A stretch of DNA of 37,038 nt from Fusicatenibacter sp. (lineage in GTDB: Bacteria > Bacillota > Clostridia > Lachnospirales > Lachnospiraceae), in the NCBI GenBank assembly GCA_017887445.1, contig JAGHIA010000042.1:1-37038 (forward strand). Direction: 5' to 3'. Below the pieces are notes generated by a model. It was not told the DNA's origin. It made no database searches and worked only from the letters and a program-made list of their open reading frames with translations. The number at the start of each line of letters is the position of its first letter. The stretch's first letter is position 1. A program made the translations under genes and the position numbers. Below, in pieces: positions 27,440-34,949 of the stretch.

Positions 27440-27612
27440 AGGTCTTTCCTTCCGTACTGTTTCATATATTCCATTGTTCCCTCATCCAGTATTCCATTCG
27501 GCGCCCGGTTTACTATCAATCCAACCTTTTTTAACGAGTTTTTGAACCTGCGTCTGCACAATTCCATCAACAAAACAATAACATCCCTGTATATGAAATC
27601 CGGTCTTGAAAG
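27436..27612 (-). pseudogene. C-terminal fragment of a CooC-like (CO dehydrogenase maturation) ATPase
   Basis: A 58-codon frame between stops contains KKVGLIVNRAPNGILDEGT followed by a short helix. This is the conserved segment near the C-terminus of CooC/AcsF-type MinD-like ATPases, which insert nickel into CO dehydrogenase. The P-loop and the rest of the gene are absent. An internal ATG at 27567 has no ribosome site. The neighbour is a DUF3786 gene, a family I associate with CO dehydrogenase regions. I read it as a deletion remnant. Confidence 0.4.
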
Positions 27613-27621
27613 TTATCTGAT

Positions 27622-28251
27622 TCAAGACGGACGTTCTTTTTCAAATTGAATTTTGATTTGCTTTAATACAATTTCTCCTACAGTTACGGCATCCTCTATT
27701 GTCAGGTAATGATCTGCAGATGCCGTCAGCAACAGTTTTCCCGTTGCGTCAAATTCTTCATCTGCAAACCAGACTTTTAAAACCAACGGAATACGAGGAA
27801 GAAACGGCAACACTACGCATACATCACTGTTGCCGCTTTGGGCAAAATCTGTTCCCAGTTTTTGGCAAACGTTCTTAATCTGCTCCGGATTTTTTCCTTT
27901 CAGAATTCGTTGTAATTCTATATCAGCCGTTCGGTCAAATCCGGTACCTCTGATAAGGCCGTCTTTCATATTCCCAAAAGTAATCAACCGCCAGGATACA
28001 GGGGTACCATCTGCTAAATCTAAGTAATGCAGCGTAACAAGATGAATCCATTCCTCGATTTCTCCCCGACATGTATATGTGGGCAAATGAAATTCATAAG
28101 TCTTGCCCAGAATAGGAACTTCCAATACAGAATATTCCGAGTTGAAAAGCACTCCCGCTTTTCTTGCGATTTCTTCAGGATTCTTTCCCCGCAAACGCTC
28201 TACTGCTGGTTTCAGCATTTCATAATAAGCCCGTTTTTGTTCGTTCTTCAA
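27622..28251 (-). CDS. DUF3786 domain protein
   Basis: The 209-residue soluble protein matches the DUF3786 pattern: an N-terminal helix ending RGKNPEEIARKAGV, a strand with LGKTYEFHLPTYTC, then LITFGNMKDGLIRGTGFDR and a late LPFLPRIPLVLKVWFADEEF followed by LTASADHYLTIEDA. It starts at TTG (28251-28249) after AAAGGGG with 7-base spacing. The family is uncharacterised and often found near CO dehydrogenase or corrinoid genes. It appears intact. Confidence 0.75.
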   Translation of the reverse strand: MKNEQKRAYYEMLKPAVERLRGKNPEEIARKAGVLFNSEYSVLEVPILGKTYEFHLPTYTCRGEIEEWIHLVTLHYLDLADGTPVSWRLITFGNMKDGLIRGTGFDRTADIELQRILKGKNPEQIKNVCQKLGTDFAQSGNSDVCVVLPFLPRIPLVLKVWFADEEFDATGKLLLTASADHYLTIEDAVTVGEIVLKQIKIQFEKERPS

Positions 28252-28379
28252 ACATATTCCCCTTTCTTGTCAGTTCACTACCTGTCATTTCTTTGTCTCA
28301 CCTTCCGGAAAGATAATCTTGAACACAAAGAAAAAGACAAATTCTCAGTTTGCATTTTGGATTGTTTAACAGAATATAG

Positions 28380-28673
28380 TCATATCTCACACGCCTCCCG
28401 AAGGGCAGGAAGAAGTTCGTCTAAGCGTCCGTCAAGTCCAAAGGATTTCTCTTTAATATCCTCTGCAATATATACCTCTCCCAGATTGATTGTCACATAG
28501 GTATCCTTCCGCTAATGCTCCCGAAACAAAGACAGCCCTTCCGACAGCGCTGGCGACCAGTGCTAGTGGTCATAGCCTGCCGCACGGGACACGCCGGAAC
28601 CGCCGCCAATCACATCTGCTCGGTTGATTTTTTCATTTAGTTCATGGAGCAATGTCTGCGTACCAACACTCAC
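28380..28673 (-). pseudogene. SIR2-family protein remnant with two amber stops and an internal deletion
   Basis: Read from a GTG that overlaps the upstream stop (GTGA), the frame gives LLHELNEKINRADVIGGGSG then VSRAAGYDH, the SIR2 NAD-binding start. TAG interrupts it at 28563-28565 and again at 28512-28514, both where SIR2 homologues are expected to have Tyr. It then jumps to the family C-terminal end (TYVTINLGEVYIAEDIKEKS). About 150 residues including the catalytic His region are missing. It cannot be an active sirtuin. Confidence 0.65.
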
Positions 28674-29089
28674 AGTCTTTTCTCTCCATTTTCCATAGTT
28701 TCTTTCGCATCGCGCAGGACTTTGGCGATATCATCCACAATGACCATGCCTTTATCCTCCAACTGTTTGGGCAGGAAGTTATACTTGTCATTGACGGCGA
28801 TATATCGGGCGCGAGGGAAACTGAGGGTCAAATTCCAGAAGGGTTCCTGGATGAACATAGGCGTCATGCGGCCCACGCCAAATTCCAGAAATAGAATCTT
28901 TTTTTCTTTATGCTCCAACACGTAATGGGAGATTTTTTCGTATTGCTCATCATATTTTTTACCTTGAAGGAAATTGCCGTATCCCCGGACCCAGGGAAAA
29001 GCCTCTCCGCCGCAATGAGGACAGCAAAGACCGTAATAACGCTGATAATTCATTTGCGTTTGTGTGACCAGTTCTTCATAAAAACTCAT
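28670..29089 (-). CDS. C-terminal half of a SIR2-family protein (probably non-functional)
   Basis: The 139-residue product has one Cys pair (CPHCGGEAFPWVRGYGN) and the distinctive clostridial SIR2 segment ILFLEFGVGRMTPMFIQEP, then FWNLTLSFPRARYIAVND. The NAD-binding N-terminal half, including GAGxS and the catalytic His, is absent. Even so it has a clean start (AAAGGG before the ATG at 29089) and a good promoter, so it may be expressed. It precedes a second SIR2 remnant, so the two were once a tandem pair. Confidence 0.6.
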   Translation of the reverse strand: MSFYEELVTQTQMNYQRYYGLCCPHCGGEAFPWVRGYGNFLQGKKYDEQYEKISHYVLEHKEKKILFLEFGVGRMTPMFIQEPFWNLTLSFPRARYIAVNDKYNFLPKQLEDKGMVIVDDIAKVLRDAKETMENGEKRL

Positions 29090-29137
29090 TGTTGCCATCC
29101 CTTTCTCTTGCTGTTATTTTTATTTTTACTTCAACTT

Positions 29138-29191
29138 ATCATAACATCAGCTTGCGTCTCTGTCAATATGCTGTTATAATAAAATTAACAG
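29138..29191. promoter_or_regulatory. Overlapping divergent promoters and Rrf2 operator candidate
   Basis: Plus: TTGCGT (29152-29157), 17 bp, TATAAT (29175-29180) for the Rrf2 gene. Minus: TTGACA (29166-29161), 17 bp, TATGAT (29143-29138) for the SIR2-like gene. CTGTTA-N9-TAACAG (29171-29191) covers the plus -10 box, and a further CTGTTA half-site is at 29111. One repressor could control both directions. Confidence 0.7.
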
Positions 29192-29217
29192 CAAAAAGAC
29201 AAGAAAGGGGATAGGCT

Positions 29218-29661
29218 ATGAAATACCCTACCAAACTCAGCGATGCCGTCCACATTCTGGCATTTATCGCTCTGCATCCAAATTGCGATCTGACAAGCGA
29301 AAAGATTGCCGAGAGCATCCAAACCAACGCCGGTTATGTCCGCCAGCTTATGTCTGCTCTACGCCGGGGCGGGCTGCTTTTAAGCGTAAAAGGCCATCCC
29401 CGTCCCAGTCTGACGAAAACGCCCTGTCAAATTACATTGCTGGACGTGTACCAGGCTGTGGAGGGCGACAAACCTCTGCTTCATCAGGATACTCACACCA
29501 ATCCAGCTTGCGGTGTGGGCATGAACATCCAACTGGTACTGCGGGACTGCTATGATTTGGTGCAGCAGCAGGCAGAAGAAGCCATGCGTAGTATTACACT
29601 TGAAGAAATACTGGATCGTTATACCGAAAAACTATCCCGTTTGGATCAAAAATCCTTCTAA
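29218..29661 (+). CDS. Rrf2-family transcriptional regulator
   Basis: The 147-residue protein has the N-terminal winged HTH of Rrf2 proteins (KLSDAVHILAFIALHPNCDL, NAGYVRQLMSALRRGGLLLS, KGHPRPSLTK). The family three-Cys Fe-S cluster site is absent; only isolated Cys are found (CGVGMN and CYDL). This resembles YwnA-type members rather than IscR. The start follows AAAGGGGATAGGCT. It is divergent from the SIR2-like gene and is followed by a decayed copper gene pair. Confidence 0.9.
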   Translation: MKYPTKLSDAVHILAFIALHPNCDLTSEKIAESIQTNAGYVRQLMSALRRGGLLLSVKGHPRPSLTKTPCQITLLDVYQAVEGDKPLLHQDTHTNPACGVGMNIQLVLRDCYDLVQQQAEEAMRSITLEEILDRYTEKLSRLDQKSF

Positions 29662-30033
29662 CCAGGAAAGACAAGAAACCAAACTGATCGGAATGATTGC
29701 TGTGGCGGATGTGGTAAAACCCACCAGCAAGCAAGCGATAGAAGAACTGCAAGCGATTGGTATTCAGGTAGTTATTCTTACCGGCGGCCACAAAAAACTG
29801 CCGAAAAAATCACCAGAGGACAACCGGATGGAATCCTAAAGATGATTGAAGATGACCGTTACTGTGTAGATATATCCAACCAATTACTGGCCACGCAAGC
29901 ACTTTTGAAACGGGTAAATCAGGAAATTTTGCGGACACACATCCGAAGTTGTGTCCGCAAAGGACTGCATACAGATGAGCCCAATCCCAAGCTGGAAGAA
30001 AGCCTTCAACTGCTGGAAAAGCTGATTACATAA
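29662..30033 (+). pseudogene. Fused remnant of a copper P-type ATPase and a CsoR copper repressor
   Basis: The first part reads GMIAVADVVKPTSKQAIEEL and VVILTGG, the hinge region of CopA-type ATPases. A one-base frame change near 29781-29789 continues it as PQKTAEKI. It then passes without a break into RGQPDGILKMIEDDRYC and the rest of a CsoR protein, including the copper ligands (Cys in DRYC; His and Cys in THIRSC). It looks like a deletion joining copA to csoR. A 63-residue frame (29842-30033) could give a CsoR lacking its first helix, but its ribosome site is poor. Confidence 0.65.
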
Positions 30034-30043
30034 CAGGAAAACT

Positions 30044-30075
30044 GGGGGCTATCTATTTCCCGACAGCCCCTTTTT
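30044..30075 (+). terminator. Terminator after the copper-gene remnant
   Basis: GGGGCT (30045-30050) pairs with AGCCCC (30065-30070), followed by T5 (30071-30075), on the plus strand. Confidence 0.8.
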
Positions 30076-30088
30076 GTAGAGAAGTTCT

Positions 30089-30898
30089 TTACTGTGCCAC
30101 GCCGCCAAAAATGCGGTCATAGAAATAGGTCTTGAAATCCTCCACATTCATGCTCTGATATTGGCCGTAGAGCTTCTGACACACGCTGTCCGTCGGATAG
30201 TTGATCTGATCCTTGCCGTCGTTTACTGCAGTCCACACCGCAACAGCAGCTTCTTCCGGGCCGGGGAACGCAGCGTTGCCATCCAACAGATATTCCCGCT
30301 GTCTGGCCGCAGGCTCCTCATAGCCGTCCAGAATATTGATGGGAGTCTGGAAGTTGGTGTTGGTTCCACCAGGGATCATAGCAGCCATCTTCACGCCAAA
30401 GGGCTTTAATTCATAATACAAGGACTCCACCATACCCTGCTGGGCACGTTTGGCTGCGCCATAAGCGCCATCCCGGGGCAGGGCGATGATGCCAGCCAGC
30501 GAAGTAGTCGTCAGGATCACACCGCCTTTACGGGCTTTGAAATGGGGGATGAACTGCTGCGTTACCAGCATGGTCCCGATTACATCCGTATCAAAGAGCT
30601 TGCGAATCTCACTCTCCGGCAGTTTCTCAAAAGGCCCCATCATACCGTAACCGGCGTTGTTGAACAGCACATCCACATCATACTCCGCCAGTACTTTTTG
30701 GCTGGTTTCCCGAATCTGTTCAGGGTTCATCAGATCCAGCGGCATGATGACCACATCCGGCAGGTCAGCCAGCTCCCCGGCCTTCTGCGGATTTCTCATG
30801 GTGGCGATGACCCGCCAGCCGTGGTTTGCAAAATATTTGGTGGTTTCCCGGCCAATGCCGGAAGATGCGCCTGTGATAAAAATTGTTTTCATCATCAT
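30089..30898 (-). CDS. Short-chain dehydrogenase/reductase (classical SDR)
   Basis: The 269-residue Rossmann-fold oxidoreductase has cofactor motif TGASSGIG (9-16), FNNAGYG (79-85) and catalytic Ser133, Tyr146 and Lys150 (GAYGAAK). Arg35 after the second strand (TMRNP) favours NADPH. Three ATG codons in a row follow AAGGAG; either of the first two fits. The substrate is not known. It is transcribed away from the LysR gene at 31138, which probably regulates it. Confidence 0.93.
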   Translation of the reverse strand: MMMKTIFITGASSGIGRETTKYFANHGWRVIATMRNPQKAGELADLPDVVIMPLDLMNPEQIRETSQKVLAEYDVDVLFNNAGYGMMGPFEKLPESEIRKLFDTDVIGTMLVTQQFIPHFKARKGGVILTTTSLAGIIALPRDGAYGAAKRAQQGMVESLYYELKPFGVKMAAMIPGGTNTNFQTPINILDGYEEPAARQREYLLDGNAAFPGPEEAAVAVWTAVNDGKDQINYPTDSVCQKLYGQYQSMNVEDFKTYFYDRIFGGVAQ

Positions 30899-30956
30899 TT
30901 CACTCCTTATTGATTTGTATTGTCATTGTCGCTTGGTAACATCGACCATCTCCCCA

Positions 30957-31025
30957 TCATAACCCCGGGGTTGAAATTCCAGGATGTTGATATAGTCTGG
31001 TGGTTTTTACTTCAATGTATGGCAT
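30957..31025 (-). pseudogene. Stub of a 4-oxalocrotonate tautomerase-like gene
   Basis: An ATG with an excellent ribosome site (GAGGAGGTGAACT) begins MPYIEVKTTRL, the N-terminus of 4-OT tautomerases with catalytic Pro2. The frame ends after 22 codons and the homology after about 8. It lies between the SDR promoter and the SDR gene. It is a remnant, or now serves as a translated leader. Confidence 0.4.
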
Positions 31026-31078
31026 AGTTCACCTCCTCGTTTTTCCGCAAGTACGATCACCCCCTTGCTTCTGCACTT

Positions 31079-31107
31079 ATTGTATGGTAAGATTCGTCAT
31101 AAGTAAA
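31079..31107 (-). promoter_or_regulatory. Promoter of the tautomerase stub/SDR unit
   Basis: TTTACT (31107-31102), 17 bp, TACAAT (31084-31079) on the minus strand, within the gap to the divergent LysR gene. Confidence 0.5.
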
Positions 31108-31137
31108 ATTCTTTTTTTATAATGCGGAGATAATCAA

Positions 31138-32004
31138 ATGATGATGAATAGAAATCTGGAAATCTTTATTAAAGTGGCAGAGTGCGGAAGCATTACACGA
31201 GTCGCAAAAATGCTGTATATCACGCAGCCTGCTGTGAGTAACGCTATTTCAAAACTGGAAACAGAATTAAATGTCAAGCTATTCTTTCGCGACAAACGCA
31301 ATGGACTGCTCCTGACCGATGTGGGGCAGAAGATTTTACTTCTCGCCAAACAAATAGAGGATTTGGACAACCGCATCGCACAGGCAGCCTATCTGGAAAA
31401 CCATTTCGTAGAGGGCCGTCTGCGTATCGCCGCCTTGACTTCTCTTGTTTCGACCATTCTTTCAAAGGCTCTAAAGGAATACCAGGCAGCGTTTCCGGGC
31501 GTGACGGTGGAAATCAAGGAAGGCAGTCCTAACGATATTTTCCGCATGGTGGAGGAGCATGCAGTGGATTTTGCAGTTTCCTGTTCTCCTTTTGGAAAGT
31601 TCGACTCGATCACACTATGCCATGACCGAATGGCTGCGATGTTCCCAAAGGAATATCCTGACGCTTCGCAGGTGGACTTAACCGCACCGCCGAGTCTGCT
31701 GGTCATCAACAAACCTGCCTATGAAACAATTCTGGATCATGTGAAACAGCCGCTTCCTGTTGAGAAGTTTCTCCAGGTACAAACAGCGGAAACCGCCATC
31801 CATATGGTTTTGGATGGGATTGGTATCGGCATCCTGTCAGAGTACACAATGGACACACTGGTGACAGGACATCGAAAATATCCCGTCACGCCGGAGATTT
31901 CCTTCGATATTGGGATATTTGCCAACGATCTGGATGACCTGACGCCAGCGGCGTCTGAATTTGTTCGAATCATTTCAGCGGATGCACAGAAAAACTCCGG
32001 ATAA
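31138..32004 (+). CDS. LysR-family transcriptional regulator
   Basis: The 288-residue protein has the N-terminal HTH (LEIFIKVAECGSITRVAKML, ITQPAVSNAISKLETELNVK) and a LysR effector domain (about 88-285, GRLRIAALTSLVSTILSKAL). The start follows CGGAGATAATCAA; three Met codons lie close together. It is divergent from the SDR gene and is probably its regulator. The inducer is unknown. Confidence 0.92.
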   Translation: MMMNRNLEIFIKVAECGSITRVAKMLYITQPAVSNAISKLETELNVKLFFRDKRNGLLLTDVGQKILLLAKQIEDLDNRIAQAAYLENHFVEGRLRIAALTSLVSTILSKALKEYQAAFPGVTVEIKEGSPNDIFRMVEEHAVDFAVSCSPFGKFDSITLCHDRMAAMFPKEYPDASQVDLTAPPSLLVINKPAYETILDHVKQPLPVEKFLQVQTAETAIHMVLDGIGIGILSEYTMDTLVTGHRKYPVTPEISFDIGIFANDLDDLTPAASEFVRIISADAQKNSG

Positions 32005-32009
32005 TTCCA

Positions 32010-32213
32010 ATGGCTCGTGGGGTTCCCGCTACTTTTGCCCTTTTTGCAAAAATGATTTCCCTTGTTCCGTTCATGTTTATCTGCGCAACGCTTTATGATA
32101 TTTCTTCTGCTATTTCTATGGTTTTTGGATTAAGTTTTGCTATTGCCATTCTAATGTTTACAGTTGTTTTAATGATACAGGAATGGAAAGAGCGAAAAGG
32201 GGCGCAGGAATGA
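32010..32213 (+). CDS. Possible small membrane protein or fragment, 67 aa
   Basis: The frame encodes two hydrophobic segments (about 7-28 and 32-56) and a charged tail (EWKERKGAQE). It starts six bases after the LysR stop, but no ribosome site is visible. It could be the end of a larger membrane protein whose start was lost. No family is recognised. Confidence 0.3.
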   Translation: MARGVPATFALFAKMISLVPFMFICATLYDISSAISMVFGLSFAIAILMFTVVLMIQEWKERKGAQE

Positions 32214-32238
32214 TAAAAAACAGGATCAAGGAGTACAG

Positions 32239-32354
32239 AATCGTTTCACGGCGTACTCCAACTAACTTGGCTAAATCCTCCTGTTTCATATCATATCTGG
32301 CTACCAGACAGCACGCTTTTTGTAGGGCAGGTCAGAGAGATAAGGACGTTCCAT
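32239..32354 (-). pseudogene. Remnants of two helix-turn-helix genes
   Basis: From the ATG at 32354 the frame MERPYLSDLPYKKRAVW, then TAG, matches the N-terminus of the replication-type HTH proteins of Tn1549-like elements. In another frame KQEDLAKLVGVRRETI (32239-32289) is the recognition part of an XRE-type HTH. Both are short and broken, consistent with a decayed conjugative element. Confidence 0.45.
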
Positions 32355-32556
32355 AACTGTCCTGCATCTCTTTAAGTTGACAATCATGTTGATATAATAA
32401 ATACAGGTTATATTTATCACAAAACATAAAGCTATCTAAAACCAAAGAGAAATTTTGAAATTCATTAAACGTAATATTTTTATTGATGTATGCACTATAT
32501 AAATTGGCAAGCACAAGTGCTTTTTTTCCTTGCCGGAAACCGGAACGATACAACAT
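32332..32556 (-). CDS. Hypothetical protein fragment, 74 aa
   Basis: The frame contains ALVLANLYSAYINKNITFNE and FSLVLDSFMFCDKYNLYLLY, a plausible helical protein rich in Tyr and Asn, unlike random sequence. I cannot assign a family, and the ATG at 32556 has no ribosome site, so it may be the C-terminal end of a truncated gene. The end overlaps the HTH remnant. Confidence 0.35.
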   Translation of the reverse strand: MLYRSGFRQGKKALVLANLYSAYINKNITFNEFQNFSLVLDSFMFCDKYNLYLLYQHDCQLKEMQDSYGTSLSL

Positions 32557-32616
32557 TATTGAAATGACCGATAATGCCGATTGATGATTTGAATGCGCTG
32601 GGGAATCCCCTACGGG

Positions 32617-32658
32617 AGAGCCGATAACCGCATTTTATATCTGCGTGTTATCGGCTCT
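32617..32658 (-). terminator. Strong stem-loop at the 3' end of the KTR gene
   Basis: AGAGCCGATAAC (32617-32628) pairs perfectly with 32647-32658, with inner CGCA/TGCG. It covers the last codons of the KTR gene. There is no T-run, so it may be a terminator or an element end. Confidence 0.5.
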
Positions 32659-32842
32659 GCGTCTGTGCGTCTGGCTCTTGGATAACCATGATATTCAGTT
32701 CTTTAGCATTGATTAAAGTTTCCTATTTACATTTTGGGCAGAATAACGGGAAATTCTTGAGTTCCGTATCTTTTCGTATCTGCAATCTCGTTTTACTTCC
32801 ACAAACAGGACAGCGTATCCACTCGGACATAGTTGACGGCAT
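32648..32842 (-). pseudogene. Cysteine-rich KTR protein with an in-frame amber stop
   Basis: The frame reads WIRCPVCGSKTRLQIRKDTE then LKNFPLFCPKCK, matching the small zinc-binding cysteine-rich KTR family, with CPVC and CPKC pairs. A TAG at 32723-32725 replaces the Gln codon that usually follows CPKCK; the frame then continues for 24 codons to TAA. Both CxxC pairs precede the stop, so a 39-residue product might still fold. The family is common on clostridial mobile elements. Confidence 0.6.
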
Positions 32843-32851
32843 ATAATTTCA

Positions 32852-33595
32852 TCACCGCCTATCTCTGTTCTCATCTTTATCAAGCCTTTTAGTTTTTCTC
32901 AATATCCATAACGCATATGCAATGGAAATAATACATAATATAACGGCAGTTATTACAGCACACCTCAACGAAGAATTATTGACAGAAAAAACGCTGAAAG
33001 AATTAACTGCTCCATGTGTAATAATACAAGGCCAAAGGCTTTTTCCTTTGTAAAATATAATCGTAAACAAAAAACCTATTGCTGCTGCATAACAAATTTG
33101 TAAGAGCGTGGGTATCAAATCTTTGCCGTTCAGTAAGTTTACAATATGCCCCATACCGAATGTGATACTTGAAATGAAAACTGCAAATTTTATATTATCC
33201 TTGCACATGGCTTTGAAAAGAAACCCACGAAAGATAACTTCCTCAATAACTCCGACGCAAGTCATACTTACAATAAATAGAGCAGTTTCCGCAATAGAAG
33301 CATTTATTGTAATGCCGTTCCATAGATTTACACTTGTAATCAATATCAGCGGAATAAAGTACAGATATTTTTTCAAATTCCCCTTGAAAGAACATAACCC
33401 GTACTGTCCCCAAAGGTCATGCTTTTTTATAAAACCTAAAATAAGCAAAGCAAAGATAATACACACTGGGGCGGTTATTATTTTTAACGTACCAAGAAAA
33501 GCCGAAAGGCTGTCTGCTAAACTAAGTAAAACAACATAGGCAATAATCCACACCAGAGAAAAATTCAATTCACTTTTCTTATATAAACGATACAT
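32852..33595 (-). CDS. CPBP-family intramembrane glutamic protease (Abi/CAAX type)
   Basis: The 247-residue membrane protein has seven to eight hydrophobic segments. Motif 1 is EEVIFRGFL (Glu118, Glu119, Arg123), motif 2 FGMGH (His150) and motif 3 HGAVN (His194), the full catalytic set. Bacterial members process peptides, act in bacteriocin immunity or serve as membrane regulators. Its ATG overlaps the TetR stop (TAATG), so the two are coupled, and GAGGGGG serves as ribosome site. Low GC suggests acquisition. Confidence 0.9.
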   Translation of the reverse strand: MYRLYKKSELNFSLVWIIAYVVLLSLADSLSAFLGTLKIITAPVCIIFALLILGFIKKHDLWGQYGLCSFKGNLKKYLYFIPLILITSVNLWNGITINASIAETALFIVSMTCVGVIEEVIFRGFLFKAMCKDNIKFAVFISSITFGMGHIVNLLNGKDLIPTLLQICYAAAIGFLFTIIFYKGKSLWPCIITHGAVNSFSVFSVNNSSLRCAVITAVILCIISIAYALWILRKTKRLDKDENRDRR

Positions 33596-34158
33596 TAAAA
33601 TCCCCCTCTCAACGCCTTGACTGCTCCGTCAAATATCAAACTTAAATCGGATAAAACCGTCTGCTCATCATACTCCATTTCGTTGTTTGCAAACATACTG
33701 GCATATCCATGTGCAATTAAGAATAATGACCGAAAAATAATTTTTGCCTGCTCTATATTGACTGCTGTTTCTTGACTGAGGATAGCTATCATAGGCTGTA
33801 ATTCCTCTGCGTTTATCAATTCAGAAATGTTTTTGCCTAAAAACTCATTGGATTGAAACAGAAAACGAAACAGATTTTTTTCCTTTACTGCAAACTGAAT
33901 GTAATTCAAGCCGATGTCTTTCATTGGATGATTGCTGTGAATATCCATGATATAAGCGGAATGGTATTCATCTGATTTTTCATATACTGCTCTTTTTAAT
34001 TCCTCTATTGTTTTGAAATGGTACATAACAGGTTGAGTGGAACAATTCAATTCTTTTGATACAGTTCGTGCATTAACGGTTTCAACACCGGTATTTCTAA
34101 TTATTTCAAATGCAGCGTCTATAATCATTTCTCTTGTAACTTTTGCCTTTGGCGGCAT
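33595..34158 (-). CDS. TetR-family transcriptional regulator
   Basis: The 187-residue protein has an N-terminal TetR HTH (KVTREMIIDAAFEIIRNTGV, ARTVSKELNCSTQPVMYHFK) and a helical ligand domain with the C-terminal pattern seen in TetR_C-type members (IAHGYASMFANNEMEYDEQT). The ATG follows GAGGGGGTGTGATAA. It is cotranscribed with the CPBP protease and probably represses this operon through the palindrome at 34181-34198. Confidence 0.9.
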   Translation of the reverse strand: MPPKAKVTREMIIDAAFEIIRNTGVETVNARTVSKELNCSTQPVMYHFKTIEELKRAVYEKSDEYHSAYIMDIHSNHPMKDIGLNYIQFAVKEKNLFRFLFQSNEFLGKNISELINAEELQPMIAILSQETAVNIEQAKIIFRSLFLIAHGYASMFANNEMEYDEQTVLSDLSLIFDGAVKALRGGF

Positions 34159-34180
34159 TTATCACACCCCCTCTTTTTAA

Positions 34181-34234
34181 ATATAACTTTTGTTATATAA
34201 CATGGATTATAATGAATGGCAAGATGATTGTCAA
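34181..34234 (-). promoter_or_regulatory. Consensus promoter and TetR operator
   Basis: TTGACA (34234-34229), 17 bp, TATAAT (34211-34206) is a perfect consensus promoter on the minus strand. Just downstream, ATATAAC-TTTT-GTTATAT (34181-34198) is a perfect inverted repeat covering the expected transcription start, as for a TetR autorepressor. Confidence 0.8.
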
Positions 34235-34263
34235 TAGACTTCAAGGAAAAGTGCTATCTCTTT

Positions 34264-34381
34264 GTAACAGTTTAGCCTGCGACTATCCCGCGAGGTGTTT
34301 TCGCGCAGAATGCGCGAAAATCCCTAGGCCTGCAGCGCGAAACTGCATGAAATGCAGTTCACTGACATTGGTTCAGCGTTA
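34264..34381. repeat. Structured 118-bp repeat element with GTAAC/GTTAC ends
   Basis: It opens GTAACAGTTTAGCC and closes GGTTCAGCGTTAC. Inside are a perfect 10-bp stem (34298-34307 with 34311-34320) and a perfect 8-bp stem (34341-34348 with 34352-34359), both with GAA loops. The left end matches the dispersed repeat arms at 209 and 16011. It may be a small non-autonomous element. Confidence 0.5.
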
Positions 34382-34440
34382 CTCTTTAAGAGGGGTCTAA
34401 CCTATTTTTTTATTTTTAGTATTGACAATGACGTCAAAAT

Positions 34441-34895
34441 GTGCGCGATTTCTTTGATTTCGACCCCGATGCACCCACTTCTTCTGCCTTCCGTCAGCAA
34501 CGGGCCAAACTCAGACCTGAAGCCATCCAGGAAGTGCTCAGCGGCTTCACTGCTTCCCTTACCAGCATGGAGCAGTCTGTCTTTCGCTCTGTCCCAGGAT
34601 ACCGCTGCCTTGCCGCTGATGGTTCCACTTCCACTTTCTCCAGTACTCCTCGTTTTTCTTCCGATAGCTACCTGGTTTCTCAAGGCCATTCCAGCAAAGG
34701 CTTTTACAACGTCCATCTGAACTGCTTGTTTGACATTGACTGTCATCTGTACATGGATACAGTCCTCCAGCCTGTCCATGAAAAGGACGAGTTTCGCGCC
34801 TTCTGTACCATGGTGGACCGCATCCCCCTTATCCCCGGGACAAAAGACATCTATATCGGGGATTGGGGATATTGTTCCTACAACAACATGGCGCA
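34441..34895 (+). mobile_element. Truncated IS4-family transposase
   Basis: About 150 codons match the middle of IS4-type DDE transposases: FFDFDPDAPTSSAFRQQRAK, the first catalytic Asp in CLAADGSTSTF, and the second in IYIGDWGYCSYNNMAH (canonical DRGY has become DWGY). The first ~60 residues, the C-terminal third with the catalytic Glu, and both inverted repeats are missing. Homology stops near 34895, where it abuts the HTH_16 fragment on the opposite strand. Confidence 0.8.
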
Positions 34896-34948
34896 TTCAA
34901 CGCCTCCCGCTCCCCATGAGCCGCCCTATGTATCAGGTCATAGCTCAA
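34896..34948 (-). pseudogene. Start of an HTH_16-type ICE protein, cut by the IS4 fragment
   Basis: From a TTG at 34948, one base after the sigma factor stop, the frame reads SYDLIHRAAHGEREALNA, the typical start of the small HTH_16 protein that follows the sigma-factor gene in Tn1549-like elements. It stops at the transposase junction. Confidence 0.55.
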
Positions 34949-34949
34949 T

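Noticed and set aside
28512-32725. Amber codon reassignment, because three TAG stops fall at expected sense positions (two Tyr in SIR2, one Gln in KTR)
   Set aside because: The SIR2 frame also has a large internal deletion, the sites do not share one amino acid, and no suppressor tRNA is in the window. Ordinary decay is simpler.
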